NCBI RefSeq assembly: GCF_000384475.1
Contig: NZ_ARWB01000001.1
Location: 1,344,176 to 1,408,175 of the forward strand
From: Methylopila sp. M107
Lineage (GTDB): Bacteria; Pseudomonadota; Alphaproteobacteria; Rhizobiales; Methylopilaceae
Length of the DNA: 64,000 nucleotides
Reading direction: 5' to 3'
Shown: positions 44,600 to 53,182 of the stretch, piece by piece
Layout: each line of letters begins with the position of its first letter
How positions within the stretch are numbered: position 1 is the first letter of the stretch
Notes under the pieces: model-generated
The model's database searches: none
Seen by the model: the letters and a program-made list of their open reading frames with translations, nothing else
Told to the model about the DNA's origin: nothing
Program-made: the position numbers and the translations under genes

Positions 44600-44714
44600 G
44601 TCCCGGCCTCGAGCCGGGACCCGGAGCCTCCAGTTCGACAGAGAACATTTGTCGGCCCGTCGAGCTTTTGCCTGACAGCTGAGACGCGTCTGGGTCCCGG
44701 CTCGAGGCCGGGAC
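44600..44714. repeat. Pair of mirror-image hairpins
   Basis: GTCCCGGCCTCGAGCCGGGAC (44600-44620, with its inner part self-complementary) and the mirror-image unit GTCCCGGCTCGAGGCCGGGA plus C (44694-44714) flank about 70 bp. The units are inverted copies of one another, so they can also pair over distance. It lies between the convergent EamA and VOC genes and may serve both as a bidirectional terminator. Confidence 0.75.
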
Positions 44715-44724
44715 GAGAAGCGGC

Positions 44725-45210
44725 TCAAGCCGCCTTGCCCTCATAGGCGGCCTTCGCGGCCGCGAGGTCGAGCTTGACCATGCCCATCATGGCCTGGAAG
44801 GCGCGCGCGGCGCCTGCGGCGTCGGGGCCCGCCAGAAAATCCTCGAAGCCGTGCGGCACGATCTGCCAGCGCACGCCCCAGCGGTCGTGGATCCAGCCGC
44901 ACTGGATCTCGGTCCCGCCATTTTCCAGGATCCTGGCCCAGACCCGGTCGGTCTCGGCCTGGTCCTCGCAGTCGATCGACAGCGACACGGCGTCGTTGAA
45001 CTCGATCTTGTTTCCGCCGTTCAGCCCCTGGAACGTCTGGCCGCCGAGCGTGAACTCGACCAGCAGCACGTCGCCGGACCGCCCGCCAGGATAATCGCCG
45101 GGACTGCGCGTGACTCGGTCGATCCGGCTGTCGGGCAGCAGCGTCACGTAGAAGTTCGCCGCCTCTTCCGCGTCCTTGTCGAACCAGATGCAGGGGGAGA
45201 TCTTGGACAT
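44725..45210 (-). CDS. VOC-family protein (PhnB / YjdN-like)
   Basis: A 161-residue vicinal-oxygen-chelate protein: ISPCIWFDKDAEEAANFYVTLLPDSRI, VLLVEFTLGGQTFQGLNGG and GWIHDRWGVRWQIVPHGFEDFL are the marks of the 3-demethylubiquinone-9 methyltransferase-like/PhnB group. Enzymatic function in this group is mostly unproven. The start is the ATG at 45210 rather than the long upstream frame. It sits 40 bp after another VOC gene. Confidence 0.88.
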   Translation of the reverse strand: MSKISPCIWFDKDAEEAANFYVTLLPDSRIDRVTRSPGDYPGGRSGDVLLVEFTLGGQTFQGLNGGNKIEFNDAVSLSIDCEDQAETDRVWARILENGGTEIQCGWIHDRWGVRWQIVPHGFEDFLAGPDAAGAARAFQAMMGMVKLDLAAAKAAYEGKAA

Positions 45211-45250
45211 GTCGTCCTCCGTCGCTTTCAGGTTGATCGGGAGGCTGCGC

Positions 45251-45679
45251 TCACGCGGCCGTTTCGCCGTCGCCGCCCTGAACGGCGGCGGGGTCCATCC
45301 AGAACACCTCCCAGATGTGGCCGTCCGGATCGTCGTAGCTGCGGCCATACATGAAGCCGAGATCCTGGGTCGGGGTCGGATCGGCGCCGCCGCCCGCCGC
45401 CGTCGCGTCGGCGACCGCCTTGTCGACCGCCTCCTTGCTGTCCCGGTTGATGGCGATGAGCGCCTGCGCGCTCTTCTTCGCGTCCGGGATTTCGCGGGTG
45501 GTGAACTGGCGGAACTTGGCGTGGGTCAGCAGCATCACGTGGATCTGCTCAGACAGCACCATGCAGGCGGCGGTGTCGTCGGAGAACTGCAGGTTCTGCG
45601 TCGCGCCGACCGCCTTGTAGAAGGCGATCGACTTGGCGAGGTCCGTGACGGGCAGATTGATGAAAACGAGCTGCGGCAT
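45251..45679 (-). CDS. VOC-family (glyoxalase-like) protein
   Basis: A 142-residue single-domain VOC protein: PQLVFINLPVTDLAKSIAFYKAVGA at the start and GRSYDDPDGHIWEVFWMDP at the end, where His and Glu provide metal ligands. It belongs to the lactoylglutathione-lyase-like group with unknown substrate. It is probably co-transcribed with the following VOC gene (40-bp gap). The start ATG at 45679 is set by family alignment. Confidence 0.88.
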   Translation of the reverse strand: MPQLVFINLPVTDLAKSIAFYKAVGATQNLQFSDDTAACMVLSEQIHVMLLTHAKFRQFTTREIPDAKKSAQALIAINRDSKEAVDKAVADATAAGGGADPTPTQDLGFMYGRSYDDPDGHIWEVFWMDPAAVQGGDGETAA

Positions 45680-45786
45680 TGTCCTGGCTCCTGTCTGACT
45701 GACTGAGCCTAGGACGAACCGCGCGACACGGTCCCGACAACGGCGCGAGAATTTTTCCGTTTGCGCCGCGCGATGCGCGAAGGCCG

Positions 45787-46737
45787 TCAGTTCCGCGGGA
45801 ACTGCAGCCCCATCTCGCGGTAGCGCTCGGGGTCGTCGCCCCAGTTCTCGCGCACCTTCACGAACAGGAAGAGGTGCACGGTGGTCTCCGCGATCTCGGA
45901 AATCTCCTTGCGGGCGTCCATCGAGATCGACTTGATGGTCTGCCCGTTCGCGCCGATGACGATGCGCTTCTGGCTCTCGCGCTCGACGAAGATGGTCTGC
46001 TCGACGCGCGCGGAGCCGTCGGGCCGGACCTCCCACTTCTCGGTCTCGACCGTGGATGCGTAAGGCAGCTCGTCATGCAGCCGCGCGAACAGCTTTTCGC
46101 GGGTGATCTCGGCCGCGAGCGCGCGCATCGGCAGGTCCGAGACGTCGTCGGCGGGATAGAGCCAGGGGCCGAGCGGCATCTCGTCGGCGAGATAGGCCGG
46201 GATGTCCTTCACGCCGTCGCCGGTCTTGGCCGAGATCATGAAGATGCGGTCGAACGAGACCCGGGCGGCGGCGTCCTGCGCCAACGCCAGCAGCTGGTCG
46301 CGGGCGATCATGTCGATCTTGTTGAGGATCAGGATCTTTCGGCGCGGCGCGTCGGCGAGCTTGTCGAGGATCGCGAGATTGTCGTCGTCGAGGCCTTTGC
46401 GCACGTCGATCAGCAGCGCGATGACGTCGGCGTCGGTCGCGCCGCCCCAGGCGGTGGAGACCATGGCGCGGTCGAGCCGGCGCTTCGGGGCGAAGATGCC
46501 GGGCGTGTCGACGAACACGATCTGCGCGCCGTCCTGAATGACGAGGCCGCGGATGAGGGCCCGGGTCGTCTGCACCTTGTGGCTGACGATCGAGACCTTT
46601 ACGCCGACGAGCTTGTTCACGAGCGTCGACTTGCCGGCGTTCGGCGCGCCGACAAGCGCGACGAAGCCGCAGCGGGTCGCGCCTTCGACGTGGTCGTCGC
46701 GTTCGTCGGGACCTTCGGTATTAGGCTCTTCGGACAT
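45787..46737 (-). CDS. era: GTPase Era
   Basis: 316 residues, an essential 30S-assembly GTPase that binds the 3' end of 16S rRNA. G1 GAPNAGKST, G2/G3 region VSHKVQTTRA and DTPG, G4 NKID, and a C-terminal KH domain with GANGQTIKSISMDARKEI. Its start overlaps the end of rnc by 17 nt, as in many alphaproteobacteria. recO, often next in this operon, is absent here; VOC genes follow instead. Confidence 0.97.
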   Translation of the reverse strand: MSEEPNTEGPDERDDHVEGATRCGFVALVGAPNAGKSTLVNKLVGVKVSIVSHKVQTTRALIRGLVIQDGAQIVFVDTPGIFAPKRRLDRAMVSTAWGGATDADVIALLIDVRKGLDDDNLAILDKLADAPRRKILILNKIDMIARDQLLALAQDAAARVSFDRIFMISAKTGDGVKDIPAYLADEMPLGPWLYPADDVSDLPMRALAAEITREKLFARLHDELPYASTVETEKWEVRPDGSARVEQTIFVERESQKRIVIGANGQTIKSISMDARKEISEIAETTVHLFLFVKVRENWGDDPERYREMGLQFPRN

Positions 46738-47446
46738 GTGCGCCAGCTTTCAGGATGAGACCCTCGCGGGCGATTAAGGTTTCGGCGGCCGCCTGCTCAG
46801 CGGCGCGTTTCGAGCCGCCGGCGCCTTCCGCTTCGTCCAGGCCTTCGACCAGGACGGCGACGCGGAAATGCGGGTTGTGATCCGGGCCGGTGCGGGCGAT
46901 CTCGCGGTAGAGCGGGGTCGGCAGCCCCCTCCCTTGCGCCCACTCCTGTAGTTCCGTCTTCGGATCCCTCAGGGGCCGCGTCGGCGCCAGCAGCCTCTCG
47001 CGCCAGAACCGGTCGACCAGATCCGCCGCAGGCTGGTAGCCCGCGTCGAGGAACACGGCGCCGATCACCGCCTCGCAGACGTCCGACAGGATGGCGGCCT
47101 TGCGCCGCCCGCCGGACCCGGCCTCTCCGGCGCCAAGCTTGAGATAGGGCCCGACGTCCATCGCCTCCGCGATCTCGGCGCAGGTTTCCGCGCGAACGAG
47201 ATCCGCGAGCCGGCGCGACAGCTCGCCCTCGTCGGCCTTGGGATAGGCCTCGATCAGCATGGCGGCGATCGCGAGACCGAGCACCCGGTCGCCGAGATAT
47301 TCCAGCCGCTGGTAGCTGCCGAGCCGCCCCTCCTTGGAGGTCGCGGCGGTGATGTGGGTCAGCGCGCGTTCCAGATGCGTCCGGTCGGCGAAGACGTGGC
47401 CGAGACGCGTCTCCAGCGCCCCGTCCTCGGTCCGCCGACGTTTCAT
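46721..47446 (-). CDS. rnc: Ribonuclease III
   Basis: 241 residues: catalytic domain with the signature YQRLEYLGDRVLGL and downstream acidic residues (DVCEAVIGAVFLDAG), then a double-stranded-RNA-binding domain (TELQEWAQGRGLPTPLYREI, FRVAVLVEGL). It processes rRNA precursors and structured mRNAs. It is 19 bp after lepB and overlaps era, the typical lepB-rnc-era order. Confidence 0.97.
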   Translation of the reverse strand: MKRRRTEDGALETRLGHVFADRTHLERALTHITAATSKEGRLGSYQRLEYLGDRVLGLAIAAMLIEAYPKADEGELSRRLADLVRAETCAEIAEAMDVGPYLKLGAGEAGSGGRRKAAILSDVCEAVIGAVFLDAGYQPAADLVDRFWRERLLAPTRPLRDPKTELQEWAQGRGLPTPLYREIARTGPDHNPHFRVAVLVEGLDEAEGAGGSKRAAEQAAAETLIAREGLILKAGAHVRRA

Positions 47447-47465
47447 GCGCGCGCCGCCATGGTCA

Positions 47466-48230
47466 TCAATCCAGGATCGTGCCGATGCGGTTCCAGCGCA
47501 CCGTCCACGGCCACTTCCAGAACGCCCATGCGGCCTCGCCGCGCTCGACCGAGAAGAACAGCATCTCGGCGCGGCCGACGAAGTTCTCGAGCGGCACGTA
47601 GCCGACCGAGGACTGCACGCGGCTGTCCGTCGAGTTGTCGCGGTTGTCGCCCATCATGAACAGATGCCCGGCCGGCACCTCGTAGACCGGCGTGTTGTCG
47701 AGGAAGCCGTTCTTGTCCATGTCGAGGACTTCGTACTTCACGCCGTTGTCGAGCGTCTCCTCGAAGCGCGGGATGCGCCGCTGCGCGCCGCCCTCGCCTT
47801 CGATGTAGTCGTTCGGCAGGCGAACCTTCGGCACCGCCTTCTCGTTGATGAACAGCTGGCCGTCGATCATCTGGATGCGGTCGCCCGGCAGGCCGATGAC
47901 GCGCTTGATGTAGTCGGTCCAGCCCTCGCCCGGCACGTTGACCTTGAACACCGCGATGTCGCCGCGCTTCGGCGTCTCGCCGAAGATGCGACCCTTGAAG
48001 ATCGGCGGGCTGAAGGGCAGCGAGTGGTGGCTGTAGCCGTAGGAGAACTTGTTCACAAACAGATAGTCGCCGACGAGGAGCGTGTCCTCCATCGAGCCCG
48101 ACGGGATGTTGAAGGGCTGGAAGATCAGCGTGCGGATGACGATGGCGATCAGCAGCGCCTGGGCGCAGATCTTGACGATCTCGCCGAAGCCGCCCTCGGC
48201 CGCGTCCTTCTTGTCGGTCGTCACGCTCAT
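47466..48230 (-). CDS. lepB: Signal peptidase I
   Basis: 254 residues, membrane-bound Ser/Lys protease that removes signal peptides of secreted proteins. One N-terminal helix (IVKICAQALLIAIVIRTLIF) leads into the catalytic domain with NIPSGSMEDTLL (Ser46) and DYIKRVIGLPGD (Lys109), and the GDNRDNSTDSR motif. The start at 48230 is preferred over the longer frame. It is first in the lepB-rnc-era set and follows acpS after 126 bp. Confidence 0.96.
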   Translation of the reverse strand: MSVTTDKKDAAEGGFGEIVKICAQALLIAIVIRTLIFQPFNIPSGSMEDTLLVGDYLFVNKFSYGYSHHSLPFSPPIFKGRIFGETPKRGDIAVFKVNVPGEGWTDYIKRVIGLPGDRIQMIDGQLFINEKAVPKVRLPNDYIEGEGGAQRRIPRFEETLDNGVKYEVLDMDKNGFLDNTPVYEVPAGHLFMMGDNRDNSTDSRVQSSVGYVPLENFVGRAEMLFFSVERGEAAWAFWKWPWTVRWNRIGTILD

Positions 48231-48356
48231 GCCCGTCCTGTCAGATTGGGTCGCCGCCGCGCGTCGGCTGAGCCGCGTGATACTAGGCGCAAGAGCCCGT
48301 GGCAAACGAGAGATCTGGTTCCTCCCCCGCGCGTTCCGCGCATGGGAGGATCAGCC

Positions 48357-48758
48357 TCACTTCTTCGGCGTCGCGCTGATGATCACCACGGCGGACGCGA
48401 GCGGCGGCTCGTCGGTAAGCGTCAGGTCGATCCGCGCCTCGTAGCCCTCGGGCGTCATGGCGTCGAGGTGCTCCTTCGCGCCGCCGGTCAGCGTCATGGT
48501 GGGGCGGCCCGAGGGCAGGTTCGTGACCCCCATGTCGCGCCAGAAGGTGCCGGCGCGAAAACCGGTGCCGAGCGCCTTGGCGCAGGCTTCCTTGGCGGCG
48601 AAGCGCTTGGCGAGCGTGTTGGCGGGGTCGGCCTTGGCGAAGGCGCGCTTGCGCTCGGTCTCGGTGTAGACGCGGTTGAGGAACCGGTCGCCGAACCGCT
48701 CCAGCGTCTGCTCGATGCGGCGGATGTCGCAGAGGTCGTTGCCCAGTCCCAGAATCAT
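48357..48758 (-). CDS. acpS: Holo-[acyl-carrier-protein] synthase
   Basis: 133 residues; transfers 4'-phosphopantetheine from CoA to apo-ACP. The signature is [16 protein letters not shown], with Asp8 and Glu57 ([15 protein letters not shown]) in the Mg-binding positions. It overlaps pdxJ by four nt, which is the normal pdxJ-acpS arrangement. Length is as expected for AcpS. Confidence 0.96.
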   Translation of the reverse strand: MILGLGNDLCDIRRIEQTLERFGDRFLNRVYTETERKRAFAKADPANTLAKRFAAKEACAKALGTGFRAGTFWRDMGVTNLPSGRPTMTLTGGAKEHLDAMTPEGYEARIDLTLTDEPPLASAVVIISATPKK

Positions 48759-49513
48759 GCCGCCGCTCTCCTGGCCGCGCCGCGCGCCATCGCGGCCTTC
48801 ATCAGGCGGATCGTCTCGGGCAGGCCGACGGCGAGCGCCTCGCCCATCAGATAGTGGCCGATGTTGAGTTCCGCGAGTTCGGGCAGCGCCGAGATCGTCT
48901 CGGCGCTCGCATAGTCGAGCCCGTGCCCGGCATGGACCTCGAGCCCGAGCCGCTTCGCGAGCGCGGCGCCGCTCCTCAGCCGCGCGAACTCACGGTCGGC
49001 GGCCCTGTCGTCGCCCCTGTGCAGGGCCTCGCACCACGTGCCGGTGTGGAGTTCGACGACGGGCGCGCCCATCAGCGCCGACTGCTCCAGCGCTTCCGGG
49101 TCCGGCTCCACGAACAGCGAGACGCGGATTCCCGCCGCGACCAGTTCCCGCACCACCGGCGCGACCTGCGCCTTCTGCCCGATGACGTCGAGCCCGCCCT
49201 CGGTGGTGCGCTCCTCGCGTTTTTCCGGCACGAGGCAGGCGGCGTGGGGCTTCAGCCTCAGCGCGACGCTGAGCATCTCGGCCGTGCAGGCCATCTCGAA
49301 ATTGAGCGGCGCGGAGACCTCCGCCATCAGCCTCTCGACGTCGGCGTCGCGGACGTGCCGGCGATCCTCGCGCAGATGCATCGTGATCCCGTCGGCGCCC
49401 GCCTCGACGGCGAGCTTCGCGAGCGTCACGGGATCGGGATGCACGCCGCCGCGCGCGTTGCGAAGGGTCGCGACGTGATCGACGTTCACGCCGAGGCGGA
49501 TGGGGTTGGCCAT
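48755..49513 (-). CDS. pdxJ: Pyridoxine 5'-phosphate synthase
   Basis: 252 residues; last ring-closing step of the DXP-dependent vitamin B6 pathway, joining 3-amino-2-oxopropyl phosphate with deoxyxylulose 5-phosphate. TIM-barrel motifs are [16 protein letters not shown] (phosphate/metal side), [24 protein letters not shown] and [12 protein letters not shown]. It overlaps acpS at its 3' end. Confidence 0.97.
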   Translation of the reverse strand: MANPIRLGVNVDHVATLRNARGGVHPDPVTLAKLAVEAGADGITMHLREDRRHVRDADVERLMAEVSAPLNFEMACTAEMLSVALRLKPHAACLVPEKREERTTEGGLDVIGQKAQVAPVVRELVAAGIRVSLFVEPDPEALEQSALMGAPVVELHTGTWCEALHRGDDRAADREFARLRSGAALAKRLGLEVHAGHGLDYASAETISALPELAELNIGHYLMGEALAVGLPETIRLMKAAMARGAARRAAA

Positions 49514-49534
49514 GGTATCGAACGACGTCCGCCG

Positions 49535-49918
49535 TCAGGCGCGTTTTGGCGTCACCGCCGCACGAACCGATCTTCGTTGGGATCGCGGCGATATCGCAAT
49601 CCCAAGGAAAACGATCAAGGCCTGATTCAGTCGGATAAGGTCGCCCTCGTCCAGCGCGCCGATCCGGAAACCGACCTTCGCTTTCGGGCCGGTCAGAACC
49701 TTGTCCACCATGATGCGGCAGGGGCTATGCAGGCCATTGCTCTCGCTCGGCATGACCTCGATGCGGAGGAGAGGCGCCGGCGTCGGGTCCGTGGTCAGAC
49801 CGCAAACGGCGAGCGAAGGAAGATCCGCGAAATCGTCGGCCTGGACGATCACGGCGGGGCGCGGCTTCCCGACATATCCGCCGCCTGCCGCCACGGTCCA
49901 TATCTCGCCGCGTCTCAT
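49535..49918 (-). CDS. MazF/PemK-family toxin
   Basis: 127 residues with the MazF fold: MRRGEIWTVAAGGGYVGKPRPAVIVQAD, SNGLHSPCRIMVDKVLTGPK and RIGALDEGDLIRLNQALIVFLGI. Such proteins are sequence-specific mRNA interferases. The usual catalytic Arg (in KPRPAVI) and Ser/Thr regions are visible. Its start overlaps the antitoxin stop by four nt (49915-49918), making a standard toxin-antitoxin unit inserted between pdxJ and rsh. Confidence 0.9.
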   Translation of the reverse strand: MRRGEIWTVAAGGGYVGKPRPAVIVQADDFADLPSLAVCGLTTDPTPAPLLRIEVMPSESNGLHSPCRIMVDKVLTGPKAKVGFRIGALDEGDLIRLNQALIVFLGIAISPRSQRRSVRAAVTPKRA

Positions 49919-50142
49919 TCCTCGTCCCAGATCCCAGCGGATGCGGCGTCTATGAAGGCTTGATCTTCAGACTCGCCTGGGCTGTCGGCGATCAGGAGCG
50001 ATTGACGACGCGCTTCGGCCTTGAACTCCTGCGACCGCACGTCCGGGACCCAGATCTGGATCGGTCGCAGCCCCTGCGCTCGCAGTCTCTCGCGATGGTC
50101 CCGGACCTTGCTGCGTGAAGTGAGGCGGCTCGATGCGGCCAT
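49915..50142 (-). CDS. DUF3018-type antitoxin (MazE-like)
   Basis: 75 residues: RSKVRDHRERLRAQGLRPIQIWVPDVRSQEF is the DUF3018 hallmark, followed by an acidic C-terminus (GESEDQAFIDAASAGIWDEE) that likely wraps the toxin. Proteins of this group pair with MazF toxins and repress their own operon. A perfect palindrome lies 14-27 bp upstream of the start. Confidence 0.9.
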   Translation of the reverse strand: MAASSRLTSRSKVRDHRERLRAQGLRPIQIWVPDVRSQEFKAEARRQSLLIADSPGESEDQAFIDAASAGIWDEE

Positions 50143-50155
50143 GACGTCGCCTCTT

Positions 50156-50169
50156 GGTTACATGTAACC
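50156..50169. promoter_or_regulatory. 14-bp palindrome upstream of the toxin-antitoxin pair
   Basis: GGTTACATGTAACC is perfectly symmetrical and lies just before the antitoxin start (50142, minus). This is the expected place for the autoregulatory operator of the antitoxin or toxin-antitoxin complex. Evidence is position plus symmetry only. Confidence 0.6.
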
Positions 50170-50219
50170 TAGGGCGACGACCGAAATGACGCAACCTTCA
50201 CTTGCGCTGCTTGCTGTCT

Positions 50220-52424
50220 CTACCCGTTCACCCGCTCTACATTGCTGACCACTGGGATCTGCCTGAGATCCGCGAGGATGGCGCCCAGGTGCTTGGCGTC
50301 GAACACGCCAAGGTCGAAGACGATGTCGTGGAAGTCCGGCGAGCGCGAGATCATCCGCACGTCGTCGATATTGGCCTCGTAGGTGCTGAACACGCCCGAA
50401 ATCTGCGCGAGCGATCCCGGCTCGTTCAGCGACGTCACCTGGATGCGGACCGGATAGCGCTCCCGGCGGCTCGGATCGACGTCCCAGCGCACGTCGAGCC
50501 AGCGTTCCGGCTGGTCGTCGAAGTCCTTCAGCGCCGGCGACTGGATCGGGTAGATCGTGATCCCCTGCCCCGGCTCCAGAATGCCGACGATGCGGTCGCC
50601 CGGCACCGCGCCGCCGTTCGGCGCGAAGCGCACGGGCAGGTCGCCGCGCAGGCCCCGGATCGGGATCGAGGGCAGTTGTGCGTCCGTCGTCCCGTCCTCG
50701 GGCGCCTTGAAGCGCAGCGAATTGGCGTGCTCGAGCCCGAACCAGCCGTCGGCCGTGCCGCCGACCGTCGGCGACCGCTCGTCCTTCACGTCCGGATAGA
50801 CCGAGCGGACCACGTCGAGCGAGTGCATCTCGCCGCGCCCGACCGCCGCGAGCACGTCCTCGACGGAGGTGCGGGCGAGCCGATGCAGCGAGGTCCTGAG
50901 CTTGTCCTCGGAAAAGGTGTTGCCGGAGCGCTCGAAGGCGCGCTGGACGATCTGGCGGCCGAGGCCGGCGTACTGGGCCCGGATCGCGCTGCGGCTCGCG
51001 CGGCGGATCGCGGCGCGCGCCTTGCCGGTGATGACAATCGCCTCCCAGGCGGCCGGCGGCGTCTGGCCCTCCGAGCGGATGATCTCCACCTCGTCGCCAT
51101 TGTTGAGCGGCTGGACGAGCGATTCGGACCGCCCGTTGACCTTGGCGCCGACGCACTCGTTGCCGACGCTGGTGTGGACCGCATAGGCGAAGTCGATCGG
51201 CGTCGCGCCGCGCGGCAAGGCGATCAGTCGCCCCTTCGGCGTGAAGCAGAACACCTGATCGGAAAACAGCTCAAGCTTGGTGTGCTCGAGGAACTCCTCC
51301 GGATTGTCGCCCTCCGCCAGAAGCTCGACGGTGCGGCGCAGCCAGCCATAAGCGCGGCTTTCGCGGGCGAGCCCGTCGACGTCGGAACCGAGATTGTCCT
51401 TGTAGAGCGCGTGCGCCGCGATGCCGTATTCGGCGAAGCGGTGCATCGCCTCGGTGCGGATCTGCAGCTCGACGCGCTGGTGGCCGGGCCCGACGACGGT
51501 GGTGTGCAGCGAGCGGTAGTCGTTCTGCTTCGGCGTCGAGATATAGTCCTTGAAACGCCCCGGCACGGTCGGCCAGCCGGTGTGCAGCGCGCCGAGCGCC
51601 CGGTAGCAGGACGGCACGTCGGGCGCGACGACCCGGAAGGCGAACACGTCCGAAAGCTGCTCGAACGCGATCGACTTGCGCTCCATCTTGCGCCAGATCG
51701 AATAGGGTTTCTTCGCCCGGCCGCTGACGACAGCGTCAATGCCCTCCGCCGCGAACCGCGCCTCGAAGGCGCTTTTGACGTCCTCGATCGACTGGGCGCT
51801 CTTCGCCGCGACCTTGTTCAGCCGGCCGACGATCGATTCGTAGGCCTCCGGAAACAGCGTGCGGAAGCAGATGTCCTCGAGCTCGTCGCGGATCTGCTGC
51901 ATGCCCATGCGGCCGGCGAGCGGCGCATAGAGGTCGAGCGTCTCCTGCGCGATCCGGGCGCGCTTGTCGGGCCGCATGAAATGCAGCGTGCGCATGTTGT
52001 GGAGACGGTCGGCGAGCTTCACCAGCAGCACGCGGACGTCCGCAGCGATTGCGAGCAGGAGGCGGCGGAGGTTTTCGGCCTGCGCGGCTTCCTTGGTGAC
52101 GAGGTCGAGCTTCTTGAGCTTGGTCAGGCCGTCGACCAGCTGGGCGATCTGCGGCCCGAACAGCTGGTCGATCTCTTCCCGCGTGGTTTCCGTGTCCTCG
52201 ATCGTGTCGTGCAACAGGGCCGCGACGATGGTGGCGTCGTCGAGCTTCAGGTCGGTGAGGATCGCGGCGACTTCGAGCGGATGCGAGAAATACGGGTCGC
52301 CGGAGGCGCGCGTCTGCGAGCCGTGGGCGCGCATCGCGTAGACGTAGCCGCGGTCGAGCAGCGCCTCGTCGGCGTTCGGATTGTACGCCTTGACGCGTTC
52401 GACCAGCTCGTACTGACGCATCAT
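50220..52424 (-). CDS. rsh: Bifunctional (p)ppGpp synthetase/hydrolase (Rsh)
   Basis: 734 residues; the single long RelA/SpoT protein of alphaproteobacteria. HD hydrolase domain (HPLEVAAILTDLKLDDATIVAALLHDTIEDT), synthetase domain (KDYISTPKQNDYRSLHTTVVGP), TGS domain (LPRGATPIDFAYAVHTSVGNECVGAKVNG) and a C-terminal ACT domain (RIQVTSLNEPGSLAQISGVF). Makes and degrades (p)ppGpp in the stringent response. It is co-directional with rpoZ upstream, as usual. Confidence 0.97.
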   Translation of the reverse strand: MMRQYELVERVKAYNPNADEALLDRGYVYAMRAHGSQTRASGDPYFSHPLEVAAILTDLKLDDATIVAALLHDTIEDTETTREEIDQLFGPQIAQLVDGLTKLKKLDLVTKEAAQAENLRRLLLAIAADVRVLLVKLADRLHNMRTLHFMRPDKRARIAQETLDLYAPLAGRMGMQQIRDELEDICFRTLFPEAYESIVGRLNKVAAKSAQSIEDVKSAFEARFAAEGIDAVVSGRAKKPYSIWRKMERKSIAFEQLSDVFAFRVVAPDVPSCYRALGALHTGWPTVPGRFKDYISTPKQNDYRSLHTTVVGPGHQRVELQIRTEAMHRFAEYGIAAHALYKDNLGSDVDGLARESRAYGWLRRTVELLAEGDNPEEFLEHTKLELFSDQVFCFTPKGRLIALPRGATPIDFAYAVHTSVGNECVGAKVNGRSESLVQPLNNGDEVEIIRSEGQTPPAAWEAIVITGKARAAIRRASRSAIRAQYAGLGRQIVQRAFERSGNTFSEDKLRTSLHRLARTSVEDVLAAVGRGEMHSLDVVRSVYPDVKDERSPTVGGTADGWFGLEHANSLRFKAPEDGTTDAQLPSIPIRGLRGDLPVRFAPNGGAVPGDRIVGILEPGQGITIYPIQSPALKDFDDQPERWLDVRWDVDPSRRERYPVRIQVTSLNEPGSLAQISGVFSTYEANIDDVRMISRSPDFHDIVFDLGVFDAKHLGAILADLRQIPVVSNVERVNG

Positions 52425-52583
52425 GTGGGTGGAACGCTCGGCGACTCTAAGGGAAAGACGGGGGTCGAAACCACGATATCGTCACGTGGCCCGACGCGCA
52501 CAATTTTTCCGCCAAAACGCAAAAGCGCCGCACGCGGGATTTCCGCGGCGGCGCCTGAACTTGGAATCGAAAGCCGGAAAGGC

Positions 52584-52973
52584 TCAGCCTTCGTCGTCGT
52601 CGGTCTCGGCCGGCGGCACCAGGCCCTCGAGGCCGCGCAGCAGGTCTTCCTCGGTCATGCGGTCGAAGTTGACGTTGCCGTCGTCGTCCGGCGCGCCGGC
52701 GGAACCGGCGAGAGCCGGGACGGTCTCGGTCTCGGGCTCGTCGACCTCGACATACTTCTGCAGCGAATGGATCAGGTCCTCGCGCAGGTCGTCCGGCGCG
52801 ACGGTCTCGTCCGCGATCTCGCGCAGCGCCACGACCGGGTTCTTGTCGTTGTCGCGGTCGATCGTGATCGGCTGGCCGGACGAGATCAGCCGGGCGCGAT
52901 GCCCTGCGAGCAGGACGAGATCGAACCGGTTCTCGACCTTGTCGATGCAATCCTCGACGGTGACGCGGGCCAT
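52584..52973 (-). CDS. rpoZ: RNA polymerase omega subunit
   Basis: 129 residues: [33 protein letters not shown] is the conserved omega core, with [14 protein letters not shown] after it. The acidic tail is longer than in E. coli, as is common in Hyphomicrobiales. It helps assemble RNA polymerase and in some bacteria mediates ppGpp binding. It precedes rsh by 159 bp. Confidence 0.96.
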   Translation of the reverse strand: MARVTVEDCIDKVENRFDLVLLAGHRARLISSGQPITIDRDNDKNPVVALREIADETVAPDDLREDLIHSLQKYVEVDEPETETVPALAGSAGAPDDDGNVNFDRMTEEDLLRGLEGLVPPAETDDDEG

Positions 52974-53182
52974 GGGGCCTCCGCTTTCATCAAAATGACG
53001 GGTGTTGAGCGAGCCGGGTCTTTACCGCGAGGCCGCTCTCGTGGCAAGGACCAAGCCTTGAGCCTATTGCGTCGCTGATTTCACTTACGTTTCGCCCCCG
53101 AGCGCTTCCCCGACTCTCCAAGCGCTTTCGATCGCGACGCGCCGCGAACCGATCCAGATTCTAAGACCTGAAAGACCGGCAT

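Noticed and set aside
50202..53078. A 958-codon plus-strand frame across rsh and rpoZ
   Set aside because: Shadow frame of the well-supported minus-strand genes; no recognisable domain.
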